A stretch of DNA of 64,000 nt from Endomychus coccineus (GCA_958510875.1 OY294070.1:8184001-8248000), one strand, 5' to 3'. Numbered from the stretch's first letter, positions 22,705-33,800 are shown. The notes: generated by a model not told the origin, from the letters alone. Made by a program: numbers and translations.

Positions 22705-23631
22705 TTAAATCCGATAGGTCTTTGTTCTATTTTTGTGCACTTCAATAGTTTTTCCTCCTTTTAGAAACAGAACATTCGGTTCGCGTTCCGCGATCACAAC
22801 ATAAGGACCTTCGTACACTTCGGTAAGTTTATTTCCCGTTTCACTCTTAACTAATATCAAATCATCTTTGTTGTAAGACCTAGGATAACAATTCTTATCG
22901 TAGTGTTCCTTACGTTTTACCTTGCTCGACACCAAATTCTGATGAGCATCCAACCATGCTCGTTGCAACCTATATTTCAATTCGCTTAGATAATTATCAT
23001 GATTATAAATGGGATCAGTTTTTTCAATGTTTATCAAATTAGATGGCAATGCTGCCAGAAAACCAAAAACTAGCTCAAACGGGGTGTAACCAGTCTCAGT
23101 ATGAACTGTAGTATTAAACACGAAACACCAATATCGAAGCCACGAGCTCCAATTTTCAGGTTGATTCCCCGTCATTATACGTAAGAAAGCTTTCAAATGT
23201 TTATGGGTGTTTTCCAGCGCCCCAATTGTTTCATGGTGATATGCTGTACTGTTTAATTTGTTGATATTCAGGAGCCTCGCTGCATCACACATAACTGTTG
23301 ACATGAACTCTGTCACGCGATCAGTACAAATTTCCGTAGGCGTCCCATATCTTAGGATGAAATCCTCCACAAATGTTCTAGCTACAACATTGGCCTCCTT
23401 TGATTTAAGTGGATAAACCTCTATGAATTTAGTTAAATCACACTGTAACGTCAGTATGTATGTAAAATCATCATTGTCTTTGTCTAGTAGTCCAACAATG
23501 TCTAGAAATACTTTTCTAAATGCTCGATCCGCAGTTGTTGTGACTACTTGAGGTTGTCTTGTATGTCTATCGTGTTTATTCCGCTGACATTGGTCACACC
23601 TCGCTACATATTTGTAAATGTCGTTAGTCAT
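22705..23631 (-). CDS. Gypsy integrase region
   Basis: 308 codons. It starts inside the HHCC zinc-binding domain: CDQC is here, while the His pair is at the end of the preceding frame. The catalytic D,D-35-E core shows FLDIVG (first Asp), TEICTDRVTEF (second Asp) and a Glu in GALENTHKHL. A C-terminal segment with DDLILVKSETGNKL and GPYVV follows, as in Gypsy chromodomain-less integrases. Its frame is +1 relative to the RT frame. The switch coincides with a run of nine A (coding strand) at 23666-23658. This could be a disabling single-base change or a slippery site. Confidence 0.85.
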   Translation of the reverse strand: MTNDIYKYVARCDQCQRNKHDRHTRQPQVVTTTADRAFRKVFLDIVGLLDKDNDDFTYILTLQCDLTKFIEVYPLKSKEANVVARTFVEDFILRYGTPTEICTDRVTEFMSTVMCDAARLLNINKLNSTAYHHETIGALENTHKHLKAFLRIMTGNQPENWSSWLRYWCFVFNTTVHTETGYTPFELVFGFLAALPSNLINIEKTDPIYNHDNYLSELKYRLQRAWLDAHQNLVSSKVKRKEHYDKNCYPRSYNKDDLILVKSETGNKLTEVYEGPYVVIAEREPNVLFLKGGKTIEVHKNRTKTYRI

Positions 23632-26404
23632 ACCTGGCCAAAAATAATATTTCTGTATTTTTTTTTGTCATTCTCCTAATACCTGCATGTCCACTCGACG
23701 GCAATAGATGGAAATCATTTAGAATAACTTTTCTTTTATTAACGATGCATATCCTAGGTATATCATAATTTTTATATTCATTTTTATTAAGTTCGTTGAC
23801 CAAAGATTTCAAAAATGCAATATTGCTATCTTCTTTCATTATTACTACCTCTTCTATGTCGATTTCATCACACAATGTTTCCAAATGTCCCAACAAACTG
23901 CGTAGCGGTTTTGCTGCCAGATCATCTGGATCGATAAAGATCGTTTTCATAGAGGGCATGTATATTAATTTTTCATCTTCAGTAGCTACTCTATCATCGT
24001 TTTTCATTAGTTTATTCTTCAATTTCTTATTCATAATTGTTAGTTGCGTAAATTGTTTGGGTTTTTTAAGGATCTCAACGATTTTCGGTTGCGCACCCGA
24101 ATTTCGTTCGATAACCTGATTATTATCCCTTACTTTAGTTTCTATTTCCTCTTTCTCTTTAGTTATTATTTGTGCCCTTGTGACAACTGCTATGCTGTGT
24201 TGATTTATGCTCTTAAGCTCTTCAATCGAAATTCGTGACAAGGCATCAGCTATTACGTTGTCAGAACCTTTAATGTATTCAATGTCGAAATCGTATTCCT
24301 CTAAGCATAACCTAAACTTTGTCAGACGGCTTGAGGGATTGTTGTGTGTGAAAAGAAAAATCAACGGCCTGTGATCTGTCATGATCTTGAATCGCTTACC
24401 AAATAAATACGGCCGAAAATGTCGTGTTGCCCATACTATCGCTAGTAACTCTTTTTCTATTGTGGCATAGTTACTTTCTGCCTTGTTAAGTGTTCTACTG
24501 GCATAGGCAATCGGTTTTCCATTTCCATTAGATAGTACTGCACCCAAAGCTTTTCCTGACGCATCAGTGTGTACTATGAACTGGTTCTCAGCAGAAAAAT
24601 CTGGAAAATCTAGTACTGGTGGGGACATCAAAGCCTTTTTTATTGTTTCAAATGATATTTGGCAATTATTCGTCCAAATAAATGCTGCGTTTTTCCGGGT
24701 CAGTTGAGTTAAACACCAAGTTCGCTCCGCGAAATTTGGGATAAATTTTCTATAATAGTTAGCGAACGCAACAAACCTCTTAACCTCATCCGCCGACTTT
24801 GGCTCCGGATAATTATGCAAGGCTGCTATTTTGCTCGAATCAGGTAGGATGCCCTCCGATGTTATAACATGCCCCAAATATAAGATATCCTTTTTTAAAA
24901 ATTCGCACTTTGAAGGATTCAGTTTCAAGTTGACTTTCCTTAACCTCTCAAACACTTTGATCAGATTAGCATTGTGATCTGTCAGATTTCTTCCAAACAC
25001 AAGCAGATCGTCTAAATATACAAAACATCTTTCATAATTGAGACCTGCCATGGCTATTGTCATTATTCGAGAAAAACTTGGAGGGCTAATCTTTAGGCCC
25101 ATTGGTAGCCTCTTCATTTGAAACATTCCGCGACCTGATGTAAAAGCGGTACACGGCCTACTTCCTGGTTCTAGTTCGACCTGATAGTACCCTTGAGCAA
25201 GGTCCAAATGTGTGAAATACATTGAGCCTGACACTGATTCTAGAATTTCAGTTATATTTGGTAATGGGAATTTATAATCGACAATATTAAGGTTCAGGTG
25301 ACGATAATCAATTACGACACGCCATCGTTTCTTTCCGTCTTGACCTATTTTCTTGGGAACAATCAACAACGGTGATGACCAAGCACTTTCGGCTTCCTCA
25401 ATGATGTCATTTTCCAGCATTTCTCCTATTTGTTTCTCTATCTCTGCCTTTTGAGCGTGCGGTATACGATATGGTTTTTTATAAACTGGCTTGGCTTCAG
25501 GTTTAATTTTAATCTCTTGTTGACCTAGATTTGTAGTTGTCAGCTTATCTCCTGGTATGTGAAAGATATCTGCGTATTTGGCGCAGATGTTCTCAATAGG
25601 GATCTTCTCTTCTAATATCATATCCTTCCAATCAATTTCCGCAAACATTCTTTTCACTCGTTCTACATTTTTGTCCACTTTCTCAAATTCGAAACAATCA
25701 TATTCATTTGTACTGTGTATTTCTGGAATACAACTTTCTAAACTTACTGACTCATCTCTTGTATTTAAAATTCTCACTGGAATCATTCCGTTTTTTGGCT
25801 TCACAATCAATCCTGCCATAAAAACTCCCTCACATAACTCTCTCGCTATTATTACACAGTCATCCCTTAACTTTGTCTCTACATATTGAATTCTTTCACA
25901 CCTAGGCGGAATAATCATCAACTGGCTGTTACCAGATGTATATAAACTTAATTTTGTTGATCCAACTTCGTTTTTCAAACTGAGTGTACTAAGTTCAAAA
26001 TTTATTAATCCACAATACTTAATTAAAAAATTCTGACCGATTATTCCGTCAGCATCGCATGCTAAATTTTTAAACACATAAAATCGTTCATTAATCATTT
26101 GTGCATTCGCTTCCAAATTTAAATCAACACATCCTTCTGCTACTAACATACCTCCTATTCCTTTAATTTTCAATTTATTCTCTGTCATACACACGTCTTT
26201 TGGTAATCTTTCATACTTTAAAGCACACAAGGATGCACCTGTATCCACTAAAAATGTTACATTCTTTCCATTTACATTGAAATACACTCGATTCATACCA
26301 ATACATTCATATATACAATCACGCTCAGTTCTCTCGAAAAAACTGCTGCAGTGAACTTTCATCCTCAACATTCTTACTTTCATCTCCTTGCGCACAATAC
26401 ACAT
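23624..26404 (-). CDS. Gypsy protease-reverse transcriptase-RNase H
   Basis: 926 codons in one frame. Order: aspartic protease (VDTGASLCALK, about residue 52), linker, reverse transcriptase (SSPLLIVPKK, LDLAQGYYQVEL, catalytic FVYLDDLLVFG), RNase H (IVHTDASGKALGAVLS, ELLAIVWA, TDHRPLI) and the first His pair of the integrase zinc domain. All catalytic boxes look intact. The frame overlaps the end of gag by about 80 nt and is shifted relative to it, so expression would need ribosomal frameshifting or a separate start. The frame ends just after the A9 run that separates it from integrase. Confidence 0.92.
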   Translation of the reverse strand: MCIVRKEMKVRMLRMKVHCSSFFERTERDCIYECIGMNRVYFNVNGKNVTFLVDTGASLCALKYERLPKDVCMTENKLKIKGIGGMLVAEGCVDLNLEANAQMINERFYVFKNLACDADGIIGQNFLIKYCGLINFELSTLSLKNEVGSTKLSLYTSGNSQLMIIPPRCERIQYVETKLRDDCVIIARELCEGVFMAGLIVKPKNGMIPVRILNTRDESVSLESCIPEIHSTNEYDCFEFEKVDKNVERVKRMFAEIDWKDMILEEKIPIENICAKYADIFHIPGDKLTTTNLGQQEIKIKPEAKPVYKKPYRIPHAQKAEIEKQIGEMLENDIIEEAESAWSSPLLIVPKKIGQDGKKRWRVVIDYRHLNLNIVDYKFPLPNITEILESVSGSMYFTHLDLAQGYYQVELEPGSRPCTAFTSGRGMFQMKRLPMGLKISPPSFSRIMTIAMAGLNYERCFVYLDDLLVFGRNLTDHNANLIKVFERLRKVNLKLNPSKCEFLKKDILYLGHVITSEGILPDSSKIAALHNYPEPKSADEVKRFVAFANYYRKFIPNFAERTWCLTQLTRKNAAFIWTNNCQISFETIKKALMSPPVLDFPDFSAENQFIVHTDASGKALGAVLSNGNGKPIAYASRTLNKAESNYATIEKELLAIVWATRHFRPYLFGKRFKIMTDHRPLIFLFTHNNPSSRLTKFRLCLEEYDFDIEYIKGSDNVIADALSRISIEELKSINQHSIAVVTRAQIITKEKEEIETKVRDNNQVIERNSGAQPKIVEILKKPKQFTQLTIMNKKLKNKLMKNDDRVATEDEKLIYMPSMKTIFIDPDDLAAKPLRSLLGHLETLCDEIDIEEVVIMKEDSNIAFLKSLVNELNKNEYKNYDIPRICIVNKRKVILNDFHLLPSSGHAGIRRMTKKNTEILFLARYD

Positions 26405-27581
26405 TGCCTTGATACCGTCTATTTTGCGTATTTCGAGCTAAATTCTTAAACTGTCCTCGACCGTGGTTATTGTAACCCCTATACTGTCCACGTTTATAAT
26501 TACTACAGTTCTTACTCTCTTGGTTGTAATTATTAGCTTGTTTTGTATAATTATTCCCGTAGTTGTGGTTGTAGTTATTTCGGTAATTTTGATTTTGATA
26601 TATTCCTCTGTTAGAACGGCCTCTATAATTATTTCTGAATTCTCTCCTATTCGAAATTTCGCCTCTATATTTATGATATCCTCCATCATTGTCGTTACGG
26701 CTTTTTCCCATGGCATTTATTTCAGGCGTTTTCGTTAGACTTTCATTATCTTGCGCTACTTTTATCGCTTCTTTTAGGGATGTTGGATTTCTTGCAGCTA
26801 GAATTATACTTAAGGACTGGTTATTCAAGCCCGAAGTAAATTTCCTTATTGCAGTTTTCTCATTGAGTGGCTGCAAGATCGCATATGCATTGTCGTCGTC
26901 ATTGGCCTGGGAGATTGTCAAGTTGCGGAAGAGTTCCTGTACGTCTTTTCCAAATTCTTCAACTGTCCTGGATCCTTGTTTTGTTCTTGACAACTTCTCT
27001 TCCAAAGCCGCGTGTGAATTTTTAGGTATTAAATGCATACGCATATCACGCACCAAAACCGCCACAACATTATATTGTCTGTTAATCTGTGCCAACGCGC
27101 TGGTGGTCAATCTTGTTTTTAAGACAAAATCGATCAGCCGTTGTTTGTCCACAGCTTGAGTCAAATCTTGTTCGTAAAACTCAATTGCGTTGATGAGTTG
27201 CTCTGTCGTCTCATCTTTACCATCAAATTTTGGTAATAACTCTACTGCTGTTCTATAATCGAACCGCGACATCTTAATTAAAAACTGATCTGTAATTTCG
27301 GTATCAGTTTCCACTTTCCCTTTCTTCGTTAAATTAACAATTTCCAAATACAATTTATCAATTGCCTCCAAAGACTCTTGGAAAATCGGAATATCTTCCT
27401 TTTTAACAATAATCTCACCTTTTCGTACCTTATCCTCAAATTCCTTTATAGTTTGATAATATAATTTAGCTTCAACTGCCTTATTATGATTTACTCGCCT
27501 TTCTATGTTACATTTAACAATTACGGCTCTGATCTCGCCTAGTTGTACCCTTATTTGAGCAACTTCCGGCAATAGCGGCAT
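26325..27581 (-). CDS. Gypsy Gag protein
   Basis: 418 codons. The middle part has the helical capsid-like pattern of Ty3/Gypsy Gag (LPKFDGKDETTEQLINAIEF, then LEEKLSRTKQGSRTVEEF). No CCHC zinc knuckle is present. Instead the last 120 residues are very rich in Arg, Gly, Asn and Tyr (RGRSNRGIYQNQNYRNN and similar), suggesting RNA binding through basic RG/NY repeats. Frame open throughout. Confidence 0.88.
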   Translation of the reverse strand: MPLLPEVAQIRVQLGEIRAVIVKCNIERRVNHNKAVEAKLYYQTIKEFEDKVRKGEIIVKKEDIPIFQESLEAIDKLYLEIVNLTKKGKVETDTEITDQFLIKMSRFDYRTAVELLPKFDGKDETTEQLINAIEFYEQDLTQAVDKQRLIDFVLKTRLTTSALAQINRQYNVVAVLVRDMRMHLIPKNSHAALEEKLSRTKQGSRTVEEFGKDVQELFRNLTISQANDDDNAYAILQPLNEKTAIRKFTSGLNNQSLSIILAARNPTSLKEAIKVAQDNESLTKTPEINAMGKSRNDNDGGYHKYRGEISNRREFRNNYRGRSNRGIYQNQNYRNNYNHNYGNNYTKQANNYNQESKNCSNYKRGQYRGYNNHGRGQFKNLARNTQNRRYQGNVYCAQGDESKNVEDESSLQQFFREN

Positions 27582-28083
27582 TTACCTCAATTTGATAAAC
27601 ATATGTGAATAAATAAACCAAATACCAAACCCAAAAAAATTAATACATAAACCGATAGCCAATGAAATATAGGTCCCAATGAAATAAAATATTTAGGTAA
27701 TTACATGAATAATTTTTCTAGTGCCTATGAGTAGAGGTTAGATAATAAATATATATAAATTATTATATAAAGTGACCTATTAAATACAACATTTTGTTAA
27801 TTCATTGAACTTAAATTGTTTTTCATGGCACAAATTTGCGAAACATTGCTACAATTTCTATTCTAATTACGAATATCAATGTCATCAAAATTATGAAACA
27901 ATTAAACATTATTCATTAAATGGTGAACATACCGGTTGATACTTTCTGCTGATTCGGGACTTTCGTGGCGTTGAACCATCGCGCTCAATCTTGGGTCGGG
28001 TCGGCGAACTGCTGACGTCCTAGACCTCGTCCGAGAATGCTTCCTTTCGTCCTTCCCAATCTCAGCTGGACCGTCACTGATTC

Positions 28084-28287
28084 TTAAACACGTTCCGATG
28101 TGCCTGTTGCATCAAGAAGTGCCATACTTCTATGAATCTTTCTTGGTTGTTTAGCCTGTATCCTTTTCTTGCACCTTTCATATCCCAATATTGCAAGTAT
28201 GAGGATTACTCCAACAAAGGCTATAATTCCGGGATAGTCCGCTGAATTGATAACAACTTCCGTCGTTTTGGATTGAGAACCACCCAT
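28084..28287 (-). CDS. Small membrane-anchored ORF ahead of gag in the Gypsy element
   Basis: 67 codons, lying 113 bp inside the 5' LTR and about 500 bp before gag. The N terminus MGGSQSK fits an N-myristoylation signal (Gly2, Ser6, Lys7). Residues about 20-38 form one hydrophobic span (IIAFVGVILILAILGY), followed by a basic Lys/Arg-rich tail. The layout suggests a small membrane protein. It is the first ORF on the element's RNA. I do not recognise the protein. Leader ORFs are reported for some mdg1-lineage elements, but I cannot confirm homology. Confidence 0.55.
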   Translation of the reverse strand: MGGSQSKTTEVVINSADYPGIIAFVGVILILAILGYERCKKRIQAKQPRKIHRSMALLDATGTSERV

Positions 28288-28388
28288 TTTGTTAAGTATA
28301 TTAGTACATTTCCTTACTCGAAGATTCTCCTAGCTTCACAGAACTTGCCTCCAGTTTCCGGCCTAATTCCGCATCACGAAGCAGTTTG

Positions 28389-28400
28389 CAGGATCGCCAT
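28389..28400 (-). other. Primer-binding site of the Gypsy element
   Basis: TGGCGATCCTGC on the minus strand, directly joined to the 5' LTR. It begins with TGG, complementary to the CCA end of a tRNA, and the first bases resemble arginine-tRNA-primed elements. Confidence 0.65.
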
Positions 28401-28729
28401 TTGGTGGTTTTTGATTATATGAGGTTGGGATATCTGCGTGGACACCGCAGAATAAAAGATGACGTTGTGGTAAGGTGGTTTATTCACTGATACACAATAA
28501 GAAACATCACTAAGTCAATAGTACCCGTGACAGGATTGTACCATGTCGTTCTTGGTAGCATATCGAGACATCTATATCTATCAATGTAAGTGTCACCTGA
28601 AAGGTAACGTTCGCCCCTCTTGTCACGGGTGACGTACCGCTTAGTGTATCAATAATAATTGTTCTAAATAATATATACATATTCAGCATGAATATAATAA
28701 CTTAAATATTACGCTATATTTTCCCTACA
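28401..28729 (-). repeat. 5' LTR of the Gypsy element
   Basis: 329 bp, same sequence as the 3' LTR apart from extra bases (AACTTAAATATTACGCTATA) near the TGTAGGG end. Confidence 0.92.
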
Positions 28730-28809
28730 TTATAATAATTGATGAAAGGGCTGGCAGTGTCTCCCTATAATATCTAAACAGGCGTTTCTTCTTTGGCTTG
28801 TAAGGAACG

Positions 28810-29460
28810 CGTTTTATCAGTTAAAGTTAACAAGTTCGGTGCTGGATTATGCTAGAAGTTTCGTATGGAACTTAGACATAGTTCGAAATGTGATGTATGG
28901 TTTTAATTTTCACTACACGGTACTTTTTAATACTAACTTAGACTGACTAAGATCTAACTGCTCTATTGAACTACTGAACTTAATGCACTTATCACTTAAT
29001 GAACTTACTTTTAACTATCATCTAAGCTATGTCTTATCAGTTAACAGGTTCGGTGCTGGGTTATGGTAGAAGTTTCGTATGGAACTTAGACATAGGGGCA
29101 GATGGTTGAAATCACAACACTGTGTTCGAAATATGATGTATGGTTTTAATGTTCACTACATGGTACTTTTTAATACTAACTTAGACTTAGACTGGCTAAG
29201 ATGTAACTGCTCTAGTGAACTACTGAACTTAATGCACTTAATGAACTTACTTTTAAACTATCATCTAAGCTATGTCTTATCAGTTAACAGATGGTTGGAA
29301 TCACAACACTGGGTTCGAAATGTGATGTATGGTTTTAATGTTCACTACATGGTACTTTCTAATACTAACTTAGATTGACTAAGAACTAACTGATCTATTG
29401 AACTAGTGAACTTAATGCATTTAATGAACTTACTTCTTACTATCATCTAATTCTAATATA
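28810..29460. repeat. Tandem repeat, three diverged copies of about 170-240 bp
   Basis: Three blocks, with gaps, contain TCGAAATGTGATGTATGGTTTTAA, TTCACTACATGGTACTTT and GAACTTACTTTTAACTATCATC-like sequence. Copy 2 starts near 29040 (GTTAACAGGTTCGGTGC) and copy 3 near 29280. The 99-codon plus-strand frame across it is a product of the repeat. Confidence 0.8.
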
Positions 29461-30330
29461 CTTAAATATCTATTCTGAAGGGGCCATGCTCTTCTCCTAA
29501 TAGTTCGGCGAATTGACCTACGTGCCGTTATTGACACTCATGTCATGCACTCACGATCAGAACCTTGTCGACACATCATTTGTTATGCTATATAATACAA
29601 ATAACAAATATGTTGTATGTTTATATTATGAGAAAAAAGGATATTGTGAGTTATCTAATTTAGGATGAATCTCTTCTTGATATCACAAATTGATCCTTAT
29701 ATCACAATTTAGTTTTTGAAATTAAATTTTTTACGGTATGTAAATACGCAAAAATTGTTACAAAAACACTATACTTACATGTAAACAATGCTACACCTTG
29801 CCCACTGGCCCTTAATAAATAATATATATTTTAGAATCACTGACAATTACCTTTGTCCGTTCGCAGAAAAAAATTACAGCTGTTCCAAAATCAATAATAA
29901 AAATAATTGGAGTTACAGGACAGGGCAAGGTTAATTGTCTATTTATAGGGTCGAGATTAACTATGTAACAATGTTTGCGTGTATCATCAGTGTTGTCCGT
30001 ACCCTAAAAAAATTTAAGTAATTAAATTGTGGCACGGATAAGGATCAATTCAATTTTCACAGTATAAGATAGATCGAACAGGATTGCTTGGAGGGTGTAG
30101 AATACGTGGGTTCGTGGGTGTAGTCAAAATTCATGTAGCGAAGAAGGATGTATTCTAGACAATTATCCATTTAATAATTCTCAGAATTATTTCAAGTTTG
30201 ATTGCTACAATTGTGGTAAAAAAGATCATAAGAAACATGAGTCAAATAAGTTTCAAGGTAACAGAAATACATTTAAGTAAAAAGCAACTACAACAGAACG
30301 AGAGAAGAATGAGGTACGAGAGCAAGGGGA
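29461..30330. other. Intergenic sequence, no supported gene
   Basis: AT-rich, with no ORF of note and no terminal repeats that I could pair. Confidence 0.4.
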
Positions 30331-30840
30331 AAAGTCCCTGAAAAATTGAACAGATGGCGCCACAATCGAAAATCCCATGTGACATTTGTGATGTACCATG
30401 TTTAACTAGAACGCATTACAATTTTCAGACTGATATGTCATTCAGTTCTGTTTTGACACCCATCGAAGCAAGCAACCTTGAAGATTTTTGTAAACATGGA
30501 AAAAGTGAATTTCGCATCTTGATTAAACATTATTTCTTGCGTGGAAAGAACATTATGCAAACCAAAGCGTCGCTTGTCCATAATAACATTATGGGGCCAC
30601 AACAGGCAAAGAAAAAACGGCTCTTCCAACAGGACAACGCACCGCCGCACAGGTCCGCATTTGCAATGGAAAAATTGCATAAATTGCACTACGAATTGGT
30701 TCGTCATCCACCGTATTCTCCAGATTTGGCCATTTGGCCAGACGAGGTCATCGCTGAGTTGGACGAAGTGGCGCTACAAGGAGATTATGTTGAGAAATAA
30801 AATAAGTTTTGGCCAAAAGAATCATATTTAGAAGATAAAT
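30331..30840 (+). pseudogene. Internally deleted mariner element downstream of gene B
   Basis: The frame 30354-30800 joins a mariner N-terminal piece (IKHYFLRGKNIMQTKASL) directly to the C-terminal catalytic piece (FQQDNAPPHRSAFAMEKLH, then HPPYSPDLA) and ends GDYVEK. The central region with the first catalytic Asp is deleted. It ends 96 bp from the stop codon of P450 gene B. A second deleted copy lies at 36790-37440. Confidence 0.85.
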
Positions 30841-30895
30841 GTATTTATAAAGACAAATCAATTATCTCAATTTCAAGTATACTCTCCTTTGAACG

Positions 30896-33800
30896 CTAAA
30901 CGTTTTCTGCATTTAACCAAATATCTCCAAAGGCGCTGAGGATAAGGCTTTTTGGGTCGAAACGTAGGGGCATCTTCGTTTTTTCGTTTAACGTGAATCG
31001 ATATTTCCTCAATAAGACTGTAAGTCCCACTTTCGATTGCATCAAACCAAATCTCATACCTAAAATACGAAATTGTTAGATATACTCAAACTATATATTT
31101 TCTGACACTTAAGAGAATTGAAGATGTGCCTAATTAAGTTAAGAATAATAAATAATAGAACAATCAAAAACTAATTTTAAACCAAACTAATAAATCATGT
31201 ACATTGAGATAATGGACATAATAATATCTAAACTTTAATTATTATTAAAAATCATTATCAATTATTAAAATTGTAGTAAACTATAAAAGCGTTCACACTG
31301 TGGACACACTATAACACTCGCCCTTACTACTACTCACTACTAAAAAAAAGTACTGAGAACCTTTGAACTACCAAGTAGCCATCATCAGAGTAAAAAACTC
31401 TGATGATGGCTACTTGGTAGACGAAAATGTATTGAATATGTACCTACAATAGGTTGGATTATAAACATACAGTGCTGACTGGAATAATTAAGAGGCACCT
31501 AGAAGCAAGAGCCTGTGTGCCTATTTACATAATCAGATAGTAATTATATTTCTCCATGTTGAACAGGGACAGAGAGCTGTTTCGCTCAGCTCATGAACTC
31601 GTCAGTGGAACGAGGCAGACGATGAAGTCACTGATCAACCATCTCCGGCAGTGATATAACTGTCAGCGGAAATGTTTGACGAACCTAGGTGTCCCAACAC
31701 CATCTGTCGGAAAGTAGAAGTCCCACTGAGCACGTAATTCACATAGCCACCCATTGATAATACAGTTCTCGCGATTCAAAGAATCGACGGGGAAATAGTT
31801 GAAAATAGTACCGCCAGGTTACGGCCCCGAAACAAACACATCTCGTGTTTAAAGTCGATAACCCCACTCACTATCATAAAACATTGAATAAATTTGAAAA
31901 CTCTAAAATTGACCTTTATGGCTTTACGTAATAAGGGTTTTGATCTTCAGGCGTTTGTATATTATGAGAATATTACCAATTAGTGGATTCTTAATATATT
32001 TTATACTTGAAACATTGATGTGGTACAATTTCGATTATTCGTGGTTCTGTTCGTTACGGCGACGTGGGCATTTTCAATTTTGAAATTGGTGCAACGTTTT
32101 GTGCTAATACAATTAGTTTAAAGACGAAAATATAAAGCATAAGTGTTAATGTGACCTATTTCCCGAGAATCTATATACAGAATGTCCCAGGTTTTAGTGG
32201 CAGAACTTCAACAGTCGATAGAAAATTTGATTTTGAGAAAAAATTACTGATAACATATATGCACAGACCCTTAGTTTTTGAGATACAGGGTGTTGAAATT
32301 GAAAAAAAAAATTGTTTTCTGCGAATATCTCCGGAACCGTTGTTCTAACGTTTGAATAAATTTTGTTTAATTAGTAGGAATTGACCATGTTTTTCAACAT
32401 AAAAGATGATTTTTCTCGAAAACGGTCAACTTTAGAGCTTATGACCAAGAGTACCTTTTTTGTGTAGAAGACATTAGCGGTTCAAACGGTTGTCTCAAAA
32501 CTGTACTTTTTTCAGTGGCGTAGAAGTTAGGGAGAAAAACACCCACTACCCCTTCAAAATCTTCACCAATTAAGAGTAAAAAATTTTTTTTTATCGCACA
32601 GAACATAGCTTACTATGAGTTAAAAATGCTTACAAAAACTGTTTTTTGTACGATAAACGGTACCGGAGATATTCGCAAAAAACTAATTTTGTTTTTTAAT
32701 TTCAACACACTTTATCTCTTGTTCTATCTCCTGTTGCAGTTTGTCTACAAAAAACTGAGTCACCCTGTATACAGGATGTCCCAGGTTTTAGTGGCAGAAC
32801 TTCAACAGTCGATAGAAAATTTGATTTTGAGAAAAAAATTACTGATACCATATATGCACAGACCCTTAGTTTTTGAGATACAGGGTGTTGAAATTGAAAA
32901 AAAAAAATTGTTTTCTGCGAATATCTCCGGAACCGTTTATCGTACAGAAAACAGCTTCCGCAAGCAATTCCTACTCATAGTAAGCTATGTTCTGTATGAT
33001 AAACATTTTTTTTTTAGTCATAATTGGTGAAGAAGGTGTTTTTCTCCCCAACTTCTACGCCACTATAAAAAGTACGGTTTTGGGACAACCGTTTGAACCG
33101 CCAATGTTTTCTACACAAAAAAGGTACTCATGGTCATAAGCTCTAAAGTTGACCGTTTTCGAGAAAAATCAACTTTTATGTTGAAAAGCATGGTCAATTC
33201 TTACTAATTAAACAAAATTTATTCAAACGTTAGAACAAGAAACAAAACCAAAAAATTGACCATGTTTTTCAACATAAAAGTTGATTTTTCGAAAACGGTC
33301 AACTTTATAGCTTATGATTATGACCAAGTACCTTTTTTGTGTAGAAAACATTGGCGGTTCAAATGGTTGTCTGTAAACCGTACTTTTTCCAGTGGTGTAG
33401 ACGTTGGGGAGAAAAACACCAACTACCCTTTCAAAATCTCCACAAATTATGACTAAAAAAAAATGTTTATCACACAGAACATAGCTTACTATGAGTAGAG
33501 AATGCTAGCAAAAGCTGTTCTCTGTACGATAAGCGGTTCCGGAGATATTCGCAAAAAACAATTTCAACACCCTGTATCTCAAAAAACAAGCGTCTATGCA
33601 TATATGTTATTAGGAATTTTTTTTACTCAAATCAAATTTTCTATCAACTGTTGAAGTTCTGCTACTAAAACCTGGGACATCCTGTATAATTCATACCTGG
33701 GTCAAGAATCTTTATCATATATTTTACGGTATTATATTATAGTCATTATGTACAGGATGGCTAATTTTCGATATTTTAATAGGGAATCTCGATAAGTATA

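Larger units (their letters stand above)
22000..28729 (-). mobile_element. Ty3/Gypsy LTR retrotransposon, nearly intact
   Basis: Two LTRs (22000-22308 and 28401-28729) flank gag, pol and integrase frames on the minus strand. A 4-bp duplication TTAT lies at 21996-21999 and 28730-28733. The LTRs look identical over about 300 bp apart from one indel of about 20 bp, so the insertion is recent. A primer-binding-like TGGCGATCCTGC follows the 5' LTR directly. A purine-rich GCAGGGAAGG precedes the 3' LTR. No envelope gene is seen. An additional small ORF sits between the 5' LTR and gag. The primer site and extra leader ORF resemble the mdg1/412 lineage, but that placement is an inference. Confidence 0.95.

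Noticed and set aside
23796..24238. Plus-strand ORFs antisense to Gypsy pol (also 26463-27159)
   Set aside because: Shadows of the long minus-strand gag and pol frames; low-complexity hydrophobic products.
33751..33800. TACAGGATGGCTAATTTTC as the left end of another transposon
   Set aside because: No matching right end found up to 34660, so no element is called.
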